From Arachnia rubra (lineage in GTDB: Bacteria; Actinomycetota; Actinomycetes; Propionibacteriales; Propionibacteriaceae), in contig NZ_AP024463.1 of NCBI RefSeq assembly GCF_019973735.1, positions 1,612,001-1,676,000 of the forward strand: 64,000 bases of DNA, written 5' to 3'. Shown one piece after another: positions 18,851 through 26,943 of this stretch (positions are counted from its first letter, which is position 1; each line of letters begins with the position of its first letter). The notes under the pieces were generated by a model that saw only the letters and a list, made by a program, of their open reading frames with translations, did no database searches and was not told the origin of the DNA. A program made the position numbers and the translations under genes.

Positions 18851-19505
18851 ACTGGTGATCGCGATAGATGGACCGAGCGGAGTCGGCAAGTCATCGACGG
18901 CAAGGCGGGTGGCAACAAAGCTTAGGCTTGGTTATCTCGACACGGGCGCGATGTACCGGGCGGTGGCGTATGAGTGTCTTCGGCAGAGGATTTCCCGCGA
19001 CGACGAGAACGGGATCCGAGCGCTTGTGAGGAACGCTGATCTCCGGATCACAACAGATCCCAGCGCACCCAGGGTGAGCATCAACGGCAGGGACGTGACC
19101 CAGGAGATCCGGCAGCCGGAGATCTCCGCGGTGGTTTCGGCGGTTGCTGCGGTCCAGGAGGTGCGCCGGATACTGACCGCCCACATGCGCCAGATCATCA
19201 CGGAGCAGGAACGGCGCATCGTCGTCGAGGGCCGGGACATCACCACCGTGGTTGCTCCAGATGCCGAGGTCCGGGTGCTGCTGACCGCTGACGCCAAGGC
19301 ACGTATCGGCCGCCGCACAGCTGAGCTCGGGGAGCGGGCAGATGAAGCAACGATCACTGACTCCATCATCCGGAGGGATCACGACGACTCCGCCGTCTCC
19401 AACTTCACCGAGGCCGCGTCCGGGGTGGTCGTCATCGACTCCACGCATCTGAGTCTCGACGAGGTCGTCGAGGCCGTCATCGCATTGGTGCCTGCTCATG
19501 GCTGA
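18843..19505 (+). CDS. cmk: Cytidylate kinase
   Basis: Phosphorylates CMP and dCMP with ATP. The 220-residue protein has the P-loop GPSGVGKSS at about 10-18, the CMP-binding LGYLDTGAMYRAVAY, and VVEGRDITTVVAPDAEVRVLLTAD in the C-terminal half, all typical. ATG 18843 is the family-like start (MDELVIAIDG) and overlaps tyrA by 8 bases. The frame is open further upstream inside tyrA but that is not coding. cmk next to der is the usual actinobacterial arrangement; here a small NIF3-like gene lies between. Confidence 0.96.
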   Translation: MDELVIAIDGPSGVGKSSTARRVATKLRLGYLDTGAMYRAVAYECLRQRISRDDENGIRALVRNADLRITTDPSAPRVSINGRDVTQEIRQPEISAVVSAVAAVQEVRRILTAHMRQIITEQERRIVVEGRDITTVVAPDAEVRVLLTADAKARIGRRTAELGERADEATITDSIIRRDHDDSAVSNFTEAASGVVVIDSTHLSLDEVVEAVIALVPAHG

Positions 19506-19827
19506 CCCTCTCGATGTCCTGGTGTTCTACGTTCCCATCCCGCAGACAGAACAGGTGCTGGAGGCCTTGTTCGCCGCCGGGGCGGGACGCATCGGCAACT
19601 ATGACTCCTGTGCTTTCGTGGCGTCTGGAGTGGGTCAGTTCCGTGCTTTGGTAGGGGCCAACCCCACCATCGGAGAGGTGGGTGAGCTTGAACTGGTGGC
19701 GGAGAACCGGGTGGAGCTTACCTTTGCCCGGCCGCTGCAAGGGAAGGTCATTGAGGCATTGAGGAAGGCGCACCCCTACGAGGAGCCCGCGTTCCACGTC
19801 GTGGAGAACGCAGCCCACGATCACTGA
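19498..19827 (+). CDS. Stand-alone NIF3/YqfO insertion-domain protein (CutA1-like fold)
   Basis: A 109-residue protein resembling the CutA1/PII-like domain inserted in YqfO-type NIF3 proteins. Supporting segments are DVLVFYVPIPQTEQVLEALFAAGAGRIGNYDSCAF, the Gly-rich middle FRALVGANPTIGEVG, and AHPYEEPAFHVV near the end. The dinuclear-metal NIF3 domain itself is absent. Function is unknown; PII-like trimers often bind small molecules or metals. It overlaps the cmk stop by 8 bases, so it is co-translated with cmk. Confidence 0.75.
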   Translation: MADPLDVLVFYVPIPQTEQVLEALFAAGAGRIGNYDSCAFVASGVGQFRALVGANPTIGEVGELELVAENRVELTFARPLQGKVIEALRKAHPYEEPAFHVVENAAHDH

Positions 19828-19934
19828 GCTCCAAAGGTCAGCAGGGAACGCGGCCGGGACACCAGATCGCCCTCCAGCCCATGTGAAAAGGCTCAGGTAC
19901 GATGAGGCGCTGACTCGCTGATAGGAGGCACGAC

Positions 19935-21272
19935 ATGAGTGAGGAGTCCACGATCAAGCCAGTGGTGGCGGTGGTGGGCCGGCCCAATGTCGGCAAGTCA
20001 ACACTGGTGAACCGCATCATCGGTCGCAGAGAGGCCGTGGTGCAGGATGTCCCCGGCGTGACGCGTGACCGTGTCTCCTACGACGCGAACTGGAATGGTC
20101 GCGAGTTCGTGCTGGTGGACACCGGTGGCTGGATCTCGGATGCCCGGGGCATGGCGCAGCAGATCGCAGAACAAGCTGAGCTGGCCATCTCGATGGCCGA
20201 CGCTGTGGTGTTCGTGGTCGATGCCACGGTGGGCACCCTCGACGAGGATGATGCGGTGGTCAGAGTGCTGCGACGCTCGGGGAAGCCCGTAATTCTGGCG
20301 GCCAACAAGGTGGACGACCAGCGCCACGAGGCCATGGCCGCGACCATGTGGAACCTCGGCTTAGGGGAACCCTACCCCGTCTCCGCCATGCACGGCCGCG
20401 GGTCCGGCGATCTTCTGGATGCACTGCTGGCCGCTCTCCCGGAGGCACCCCCAGAGCGCTTCGAGGAACTGGGCGGGCCACGGCGGGTGGCGATCGTCGG
20501 AAAACCCAATGTCGGCAAGTCGTCGCTGCTCAACAAACTGGCCCAGCAGCAGCGTGCGGTGGTGTCAGATGTCTCCGGGACCACTGTGGATCCGGTCGAT
20601 GAGATTGTTGAGGTTGGTGGTACAACCTACCGTCTCATCGATACTGCGGGCATCCGTAAGCGGGTCAAGGAGGCATCGGGGCACGAGTTCTATGCCAGCC
20701 TACGCACCCAGAGCGCCATCGAAAGGGCGGAGGTCTGCGTGGTGGTGGTTGACGCCTCGGTGCCGGTCACGGATCAAGACCTACGTATCCTCACGAACGT
20801 GGAGGAGACGGGCCGGGCTCTGGTGATCGCCTTCAACAAGTGGGACCTCACGGACGACGAGCGCCGCCGCTACCTGAACCGTGAGATCGAGCGTGATCTC
20901 GTTGCCTTCCAGTGGGCCCCGGTCGTCAACATCTCGGCGCTGACGGGGCGCAACGTCGACAAACTGAGCAAGGCCATCGAAGCTGCGGCAGAAGGTTGGG
21001 AGACACGCGTCTCCACTGGGAAGCTCAACGCCTTCCTGGGACGCCTGGCCGCTGCTCAGCCGCATCCCGTGCGTGGTGGCAAGCAGCCTCGTATTCTTTT
21101 CGGTACCCAGGCGCAGAACTGTCCGCCGACGTTCGTGCTCTTCACCAGCGGCCAGTTCGACGCTACCTATGTGCGTTTCATCGAGCGTCGGCTCCGTGAG
21201 GAGTTCGGTTTCACCGGCTCACCGGTCCACATCGAGATTCGCTCCAGGGAGAAGCACAAGAACCGATCCTAA
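19935..21272 (+). CDS. der: Ribosome-assembly GTPase Der (EngA)
   Basis: An essential GTPase for 50S subunit maturation. The 445-residue protein contains two G domains: [12 protein letters not shown] (about 15-26) with DTGGW and NKVD, and [12 protein letters not shown] (about 190-201) with DTAGI and NKWD. A C-terminal KH-like domain follows, including [15 protein letters not shown]. The ATG is preceded by AGGAGG at good spacing. A TACGAT box near 19898 could be its own promoter in the 107-base gap after the NIF3-like gene. Confidence 0.97.
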   Translation: MSEESTIKPVVAVVGRPNVGKSTLVNRIIGRREAVVQDVPGVTRDRVSYDANWNGREFVLVDTGGWISDARGMAQQIAEQAELAISMADAVVFVVDATVGTLDEDDAVVRVLRRSGKPVILAANKVDDQRHEAMAATMWNLGLGEPYPVSAMHGRGSGDLLDALLAALPEAPPERFEELGGPRRVAIVGKPNVGKSSLLNKLAQQQRAVVSDVSGTTVDPVDEIVEVGGTTYRLIDTAGIRKRVKEASGHEFYASLRTQSAIERAEVCVVVVDASVPVTDQDLRILTNVEETGRALVIAFNKWDLTDDERRRYLNREIERDLVAFQWAPVVNISALTGRNVDKLSKAIEAAAEGWETRVSTGKLNAFLGRLAAAQPHPVRGGKQPRILFGTQAQNCPPTFVLFTSGQFDATYVRFIERRLREEFGFTGSPVHIEIRSREKHKNRS

Positions 21273-21305
21273 ACCGGGTTCCAGCATGTCTTCTCGGGGC
21301 CTGAC

Positions 21306-22149
21306 TCATCCTCGGTGTAGAAGCTCGGTGAGGCTCAGGGGCGGCCTGCCGGTCAGAGACTGGACGCTGTCGGAGACCACATCCAGTTCTCCCAAGGCGA
21401 TCGCGGTGTAGGTGGAGACCCAGGCGTCGACCTCCCAGCCAGGAGCGCCGTAGTGGGCGCGTGAAGCATACGCCTCCTCCAAGCTCTCGTCCTGATAGGT
21501 GACCGGTTTTCCCCATACCTCGCCGATGATGCGGGCGATGTCGTTCAGGGAGAGAGCCTGCGGCCCTGTCATGTCGTAGGCGCATCCCTCATGCGGGGCG
21601 GGGTTGCGCAGGACCGCGGTTGCCGACCGCGCCACGTCTTCCCGGGACACCGCGCCGACCCTACCGTTTCCGGCAGGGCCCCGGATCACGCCGTTCTCGC
21701 CCACCACCTCGGGGAAGAAGTCCAGGTAGAAGGAATCACGGAGAAATGTCCAGACGATGCCCGACTCGCGGATGTGCTGCTCGGTGTACCAGTGATCGCG
21801 GGCCAGGGTGAATGTCGCATCCGGCTTGGCCCCCAGGAAGGAGGTGTAGACGATGTGCTTGACCCCGGCAGCGGCTGCTGCGTCGACGAAAACCTCGTGT
21901 TGCTGTACCCGCTCCGGGCTTTCCCCGGCTGAGACCATGAACAGCACATCGACGCCGGCGAGTGCCTCCCTGGAGGCTGCGGCATCGGAATAGTCCGCCA
22001 CTGCCAGCTGCCCCTCAAGCCGGGGCGCCCGGCTGGGATTGCGTACCAGCAGCCTCAGCCGGGGGGGTGAGATCCTGCAGCTCGGTGGCCACGGCACCCC
22101 CGATTCTTCCCGTTACCCCTGTGACGGCGATCGTTGGCTGGTGCGTCAT
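21306..22149 (-). pseudogene. NmrA/QorB-like NAD(P)-binding oxidoreductase, frameshifted at a C7 run
   Basis: The C-terminal 250 residues read as a NmrA/QorB-like atypical SDR (VLFMVSAGESPERVQQHEVFVDAAAAAGVKHIVYTSFLGAK). The matching N-terminus with the dinucleotide motif (MTHQPTIAVTGVTGRIGGAV) begins at 22149 behind a good AGGAG site, but is in another frame. The two frames meet at seven C on the minus strand (22061-22067). Six C would give one continuous protein of about 280 residues. So this is a recent frameshift, a switchable tract or a sequencing error. Its promoter region is shared with lldD. Confidence 0.75.
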
Positions 22150-22170
22150 TGAAGATCTCCTCTCTCGACT

Positions 22171-22182
22171 ACACGATTGTGT
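22171..22182. promoter_or_regulatory. Short inverted repeat ACAC-GATT-GTGT
   Basis: A perfect 4-base-arm repeat just upstream of the frameshifted oxidoreductase. It could be half of an operator for a local repressor, but it is short and unsupported by a neighbouring regulator. Confidence 0.2.
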
Positions 22183-22282
22183 CAAATGCCTTCAAGAGAC
22201 AAGCGGAACATCGCCCGGTGGCCGGTTGCCCTGGAAAGCCTCGACAAGCGGAGCTGGGGGGCGGTGAGCTTGTCCTCAACCA

Positions 22283-22308
22283 ATTACGGTATATTCGCTT
22301 ACTGTAAT
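22283..22308. promoter_or_regulatory. Candidate operator: inverted repeat ATTACGGTA-N8-TACTGTAAT
   Basis: Nine-base arms match with one mismatch, in an AT-rich island about 72 bases before lldD and 134 bases before the divergent oxidoreductase. Its symmetry and position suit a dimeric regulator of the lactate gene or of both genes. Confidence 0.45.
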
Positions 22309-22379
22309 TTCCGACGGCGACGTCGAACCGGCGTTGTCGCCAGATGACCTAGCAATCAGCCCCGAGGAATGAGGTCTTC

Positions 22380-23645
22380 ATGGTAAAGCGCCAGTTTCCG
22401 AAGCCCAGCGAGATATTCGACCTGCTGCACTTCAAGAAACCAACCCTGAATGCCAAGAAGCGGCGTCTCCAGGACTCCCTGACGATCTGGGATCTGAGGA
22501 AGATCGCCAAGCGTCGCACCCCTAAGGCGGCCTTCGACTACACCGATGGTGCAGCGGAAGGCGAGCTGTCCCTGGCCAGAGCCCGCCACGCCTTCGAGGA
22601 CATCGAGCTACATCCCGACATCCTGCACCCGGCGGAGGATGTCGACACCTCCTGTGAGATCCTCGGTGGGCCGTCGTCCATGCCGTTCGGGATCGCACCC
22701 ACCGGATTCACGCGCCTCATGCAGACCGAGGGTGAGATTGCGGGTGCAAGCGCCGCAGGTGCCGCAGGTATCCCTTTCACCCTCTCCACCCTCGGAACAA
22801 CCTCGATTGAGGAGGTCAAAGCCGCCAATCCACTGGGCCGGAACTGGTTCCAGCTTTACGTGATGCGTCGGAGGGAGATCTCCTACGGCCTGGTGGAGCG
22901 GGCCAAGCAGGCAGGTTTCGACACCCTGATGTTCACCGTCGATACCCCCGTCGCGGGGGCCCGCCTCCGCGACAAACGCAATGGCTTCTCCATCCCGCCA
23001 CAGATCTCCCTCGGCACTGTCATCGACGCCCTACCGCGGCCCTGGTGGTGGTTTGACTTCCTCACGACCCCCAAGCTTGAGTTCGCTTCCCTCAACTCGA
23101 CGGGCGGCACGGTCGGTGAACTCCTCGACGCCGCCATGGACCCCACGATCAGCCACCAAGATCTCGACGTCATCCGCGGCATGTGGGACGGGAAGATCGT
23201 CATCAAGGGTGTGCAGACCGTAACGGACGCAAAACGTCTGGCAGACGCTGGGGTCGATGGCATCCTGCTGTCCAACCATGGCGGCCGCCAGCTCGACCGG
23301 GCTCCCGTCCCATTCCATCTCCTGCCCCACGTGGTCAAGGAGATCGGCAAGTACACCACGGTCATGTTGGACACGGGAATCATGAACGGTGCCGATATCG
23401 TGGCCTCTATTGCGCTGGGCGCGAACTTCACCCTTATTGGGCGCGCCTATCTGTACGGCCTCATGGCTGGCGGGCGCTCGGGTGTCGATCGCACCATCGC
23501 CATCCTCCGCGAGGAACTGGTCCGCACCATGAAATTGCTCGGTGTCTCCAGCTTGGCTGAGCTTGAGCCACGGCACATCACTCAGCTGACCCGCTACGTC
23601 CCGGTGCCCAAGGTAGCCCAGGACATCGCAGAGGCAATCAGCTGA
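22380..23645 (+). CDS. lldD: FMN-dependent L-lactate dehydrogenase
   Basis: A 421-residue alpha-hydroxy-acid dehydrogenase that oxidises L-lactate to pyruvate and passes electrons to the respiratory chain. Features are [19 protein letters not shown] (FMN site), [37 protein letters not shown], the Lys in KIVIKGVQT, and [12 protein letters not shown] containing the catalytic His and Arg. It starts 8 bases after GAGG. Lactate is a preferred substrate of propionibacteria, so this is a central catabolic gene in such an organism. No lactate permease or lldR is adjacent. Confidence 0.93.
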   Translation: MVKRQFPKPSEIFDLLHFKKPTLNAKKRRLQDSLTIWDLRKIAKRRTPKAAFDYTDGAAEGELSLARARHAFEDIELHPDILHPAEDVDTSCEILGGPSSMPFGIAPTGFTRLMQTEGEIAGASAAGAAGIPFTLSTLGTTSIEEVKAANPLGRNWFQLYVMRRREISYGLVERAKQAGFDTLMFTVDTPVAGARLRDKRNGFSIPPQISLGTVIDALPRPWWWFDFLTTPKLEFASLNSTGGTVGELLDAAMDPTISHQDLDVIRGMWDGKIVIKGVQTVTDAKRLADAGVDGILLSNHGGRQLDRAPVPFHLLPHVVKEIGKYTTVMLDTGIMNGADIVASIALGANFTLIGRAYLYGLMAGGRSGVDRTIAILREELVRTMKLLGVSSLAELEPRHITQLTRYVPVPKVAQDIAEAIS

Positions 23646-23931
23646 CCTCGGGAATCCTGGTTTCTGGACTGGCCTGAGCCCGGCGTAACCATGTGAAGAA
23701 GACTCGCGCATGAGTGTTTTTCATGGCACGCCGGGCCTGGTCGGCATGGTGCCAGGACTGGCCTATTGAGGTTAAGCACAAGCTATGGGTCCTCGAGCTT
23801 TTCACCGTAGGCCCGCGCTTGCCCTGTCCTGTGCAGTCTCACAGCGGTCTCTGTCTCCCGCCTGGCCTGAGTGAGAAGATCCCAGTGCCCCCGGGCGAGG
23901 GCTAAGACGGCGTTGATCAGGCCAAATGGCA
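23646..23931. other. Intergenic region with no gene seen
   Basis: About 290 bases between lldD and brnQ. I saw no tRNA, no strong terminator and no convincing short gene. The 3' end carries the possible brnQ promoter box. Confidence 0.5.
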
Positions 23932-23947
23932 TAGAGTGACGGTCACC

Positions 23948-25408
23948 ATGAGCAGTAAGATGGATCGTCCCTCAAACACCAGCCCCGCCACGGGAATCGT
24001 GACCACAGGTTTGATGCTCTTCGCCCTCTTCTTCGGGGCGGGCAACCTGATATTTCCTCCCCTTCTCGGCGCCACATCAGGACCTTCGCTTCCCATGGTG
24101 ATGCTTGGGTTCCTGACTACCGGTGTGCTGCTTCCCCTGGCCACGATTATTGCGGTTTCCACGTCGGGCGAGGGCATCCTTGGCCTGGCCCGACGGGTCG
24201 GCTCGAGGTTCGGGCTCTTCATGCCCTTGGCGGTGTACCTGTCGATCGGTCCGCTCTACGCTGTGCCGCGGGTGGTGACGGTCGCCTATGAGCTGGCGAC
24301 CCGCCCGGTCCTGGAGCTCCTGGGGATCCCCGACTCACACTGGGCGCTGGCAATACACGTGACGATCTTCCTGGCTGTGTCTATCCTCATCTCGCTGCGT
24401 CCCAGCCGGTTGGCCGACCGGATCGGCCGGTGGCTTACCCCCGCCCTTCTCATCCTGCTGGTGGTTCTGTGCGGAGCCACCCTCCTGATCGTGCAAGGGA
24501 TCGACCGTCCCGCTATAGAGCCCTATGCCAGTGCCCCGTTCACCACCGGTCTCACCCAGGGCTATCTCACCATGGATGTTCTGTCTGCGAGCGTCTTCGG
24601 GATCGTGGTCATTAGCTCTTTGCGCGAGCGTGGGTTCAGTACACCCGGCAGGCTGGTGCGTGGTACGGCCGTTGCGGGTGGAATCGCCGCGGTGCTTCTG
24701 GGCGCGGTGTACATCGGCCTGGCCCTCATAGGGACCCGAACCCCGGGAGCTGTCACCACCGAGACCACGGATGGCACTGAGCTGCTGCGTACAGCTGCGT
24801 CGCTGACGTTGGGCAGGGGAGGTGTGATGGTCTTCGCTGGCATCGTGGTGCTGGCCTGCCTGACCACGGCAGTTGGCCTGCTGGCCTCTTGGGCTGGCTA
24901 TGCCCACACGGCATGGCCAGCCGTCTCCTTCAACCGCCAGCTTGTGGCCGGGACCGTTGTGTCCCTCGTGCTGGCTAACCTGGGGCTGAGCGCAATCCTG
25001 ACGGTCACGGCCCCGCTCACCCTGCTGCTCTACCCACTGGCGATCTGCTTGGTTGTGGTCACGCTTGTCGATGCCGTGGCACCTGGCCATCTGCGATCTG
25101 CTTATCTCTGGCCCGTGACCGTGGCCGGTGCGCTCGGCCTGGTGTCTGCCCTCAACCATGCTGGCTGGACGGCTCCCAGCGACCTGTTGTCGCGCACCGG
25201 CCTGTGGGACAACTCCACGGGATGGATCGTCCCCGCGCTGATCGCGCTGGGCATAGGACTGGTTCTGGATGTGAGAGCCGGTAGATGGTCCGCCCCTGCC
25301 AAGGATCCCCATGACACCGCGCCTGAAGTGCGGCAGGCAAAGACTGTCTCGAGTATCGACCAGGTGCTCGAACGCTACCGGGAAGAAGACAAAGACAGTG
25401 GCACCTGA
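23948..25408 (+). CDS. brnQ: Branched-chain amino acid:cation symporter BrnQ
   Basis: A 486-residue membrane carrier for Leu, Ile and Val driven by Na+ or H+. The signature LMLFALFFGAGNLIFPPLLG lies in the first helix, and about 12 hydrophobic segments follow, with conserved GPLYAVPRV after helix 3. An in-frame GTG at 23936 is a possible alternative start. ATG 23948 was preferred because TAGAGT lies ten bases before it, as at other starts here. It ends just before a strong terminator shared with tRNA-Pro. Confidence 0.92.
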   Translation: MSSKMDRPSNTSPATGIVTTGLMLFALFFGAGNLIFPPLLGATSGPSLPMVMLGFLTTGVLLPLATIIAVSTSGEGILGLARRVGSRFGLFMPLAVYLSIGPLYAVPRVVTVAYELATRPVLELLGIPDSHWALAIHVTIFLAVSILISLRPSRLADRIGRWLTPALLILLVVLCGATLLIVQGIDRPAIEPYASAPFTTGLTQGYLTMDVLSASVFGIVVISSLRERGFSTPGRLVRGTAVAGGIAAVLLGAVYIGLALIGTRTPGAVTTETTDGTELLRTAASLTLGRGGVMVFAGIVVLACLTTAVGLLASWAGYAHTAWPAVSFNRQLVAGTVVSLVLANLGLSAILTVTAPLTLLLYPLAICLVVVTLVDAVAPGHLRSAYLWPVTVAGALGLVSALNHAGWTAPSDLLSRTGLWDNSTGWIVPALIALGIGLVLDVRAGRWSAPAKDPHDTAPEVRQAKTVSSIDQVLERYREEDKDSGT

Positions 25409-25449
25409 CGTGAGCAATCTGATTCGAGCGGGGGCACCCTGGATGTAAC

Positions 25450-25491
25450 AAAAACCTTGGTGATGGACCGTACCCTCTCACCAAGGTTTTT
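25450..25491. terminator. Bidirectional Rho-independent terminator (brnQ / tRNA-Pro)
   Basis: A perfect 14-base inverted repeat, AAAAACCTTGGTGA with TCACCAAGGTTTTT, separated by 14 bases. The A and T ends give a U-tract in both directions, so it can stop brnQ from the left and tRNA-Pro from the right. Confidence 0.9.
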
Positions 25492-25494
25492 ACG

Positions 25495-25568
<74 letters not shown>

Positions 25569-25673
25569 ATGTCGCCTCATGCGACAGCGTCGGTAGCTTA
25601 GCGGGTCAGTGACCGGATACGCGAATCGGGCCCTCAGGCAGGCACGGGATCTCACTTTGACGGGTCTCAGTCG

Positions 25674-25679
25674 TAGGCT
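25674..25679 (+). promoter_or_regulatory. Putative -10 box (TAGGCT) for the L,D-transpeptidase
   Basis: TAGGCT stands seven bases before the ATG at 25687, with no Shine-Dalgarno in between. This supports the shorter start and a leaderless transcript. Confidence 0.45.
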
Positions 25680-25686
25680 TATCACC

Positions 25687-26895
25687 ATGAACGTGCGCCT
25701 CCGCTCTCTATTCATCACCCTGGTGAGCTCGACGCTCCTGCTGTCCGCCTGTTCTCCCGGCAGCACCACCTCTGGTGAGACGTCCCAGAGCTCGACAGCC
25801 GCGGCCACCGGAGCGAATATCCCTGAAGCTGAGCCGTCGCCCACGTCCACGATGAAGGCGGGTGCTCTCAGCATCACGTCCTCGACGGATGCGGCCCTGC
25901 CTGGTGATCCGGTGAAGCTCAGCCTTGAGAATGGGACCATCACTGGTGCCACCGTGACGGGGCCGAACGGTTCGGTCGAGGGAACTTTTGACAAGGATGC
26001 CTGGATCCCTGCCAAGGCGCTCGAACTAAACACCGAATACAAGATCTCCGTGACGGCCAGCGACGGGACAACCAAGGAGGCAAGCTTCCACACCGCTAAT
26101 CCCGGATCTGGCGAGACCGGCTTCCAGATGCTCTACCTATTCGAGGGCATGGGGGTGGGGATGCCCGCATACGTGAAGTTCAACCGCCCCATTCCGAAGG
26201 AATACCGGGCAGCCATCGAGCAGCACGCCAACGTCACCACCACGCCAGAGCAGGAGGGGGCGTGGGGATGGTTGAGCGACACTGAGCTGCTGTACCGCCC
26301 GAAGGAGTATTGGAAACCTGGCACGAAGATCTCCCTCGATCTGAAGTTGACCGGCGTGCAGGCCACCGACAACACCTGGTTCAAGAAGGACGTCACCGGC
26401 AGCTTCTCCATCGGGGATGTCTCGCGTGTCATCAAGGTGGACATCGCGAACTACACCACCACAGTCGTCGAGAACGGGCAGGTGGTCAACACCCTGCCGT
26501 CCACCACCGGGAAGGCGGGATTCACCACACGTTCTGGCACGAAGCTGGTGTTGGAGAAATTCGACAGCCTGAAGATGAACTCCGAGACCATCGCCATCCC
26601 CTCTGGCAGCTCTGAGTCCTACGACCTGAATGTTCGCTATGCCATGAGAGTCACCTGGACGGGCGAGTTCATCCACGCCGCCCCCTGGTCAGTGCAGAAT
26701 CAGGGTAAATCGAACGTTAGCCATGGCTGTGTCGGCCTGAGTACAGACAACGCAGGATGGCTCTTCTCACGTACGAATATCGGCGATGTCGTCGAGTTCA
26801 CCGGATCCGATCGCAAGATGGAACCTGGCGAGGGCATGGGAGTCTGGCTCTACTCCTGGGATGAGTGGAAGGCACTCTCGGCAGTCAGCTCATGA
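25687..26895 (+). CDS. L,D-transpeptidase lipoprotein (LdtMt2-like)
   Basis: A 402-residue exported enzyme that makes 3-3 cross-links in peptidoglycan. It has a lipoprotein signal with lipobox LSAC (Cys22), a Ser/Thr-rich linker, an Ig-like domain (about 55-165), and a YkuD catalytic domain. The catalytic centre is SHGCVGLS with Cys348 and His346, preceded by an upstream His in FIHAAPW. A Trp-rich C-terminal tail (GVWLYSWDEWKAL) resembles that of mycobacterial Ldts. An in-frame start at 25609 would bury the signal peptide and was rejected. Confidence 0.94.
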   Translation: MNVRLRSLFITLVSSTLLLSACSPGSTTSGETSQSSTAAATGANIPEAEPSPTSTMKAGALSITSSTDAALPGDPVKLSLENGTITGATVTGPNGSVEGTFDKDAWIPAKALELNTEYKISVTASDGTTKEASFHTANPGSGETGFQMLYLFEGMGVGMPAYVKFNRPIPKEYRAAIEQHANVTTTPEQEGAWGWLSDTELLYRPKEYWKPGTKISLDLKLTGVQATDNTWFKKDVTGSFSIGDVSRVIKVDIANYTTTVVENGQVVNTLPSTTGKAGFTTRSGTKLVLEKFDSLKMNSETIAIPSGSSESYDLNVRYAMRVTWTGEFIHAAPWSVQNQGKSNVSHGCVGLSTDNAGWLFSRTNIGDVVEFTGSDRKMEPGEGMGVWLYSWDEWKALSAVSS

Positions 26896-26927
26896 GCTTG
26901 GCCGAAGGCGCTGCCAAGGCCGGTTGC

Positions 26928-26933
26928 TAGGAT
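26928..26933 (+). promoter_or_regulatory. Putative -10 box (TAGGAT) for the Mrp operon
   Basis: TAGGAT lies ten bases before the mrpA ATG, so the transcript would have at most a few untranslated bases. No clear -35 partner or ribosome binding site was seen. Confidence 0.35.
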
Positions 26934-26943
26934 AACCACGCTC

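Noticed and set aside
24335-25417. A 360-codon minus-strand open frame opposite brnQ
   Set aside because: Its composition (Gln, Arg, His rich) is that of an antisense shadow of a membrane protein gene.
25609-25686. Longer start for the L,D-transpeptidase
   Set aside because: It would place 26 polar residues before a textbook lipoprotein signal peptide.
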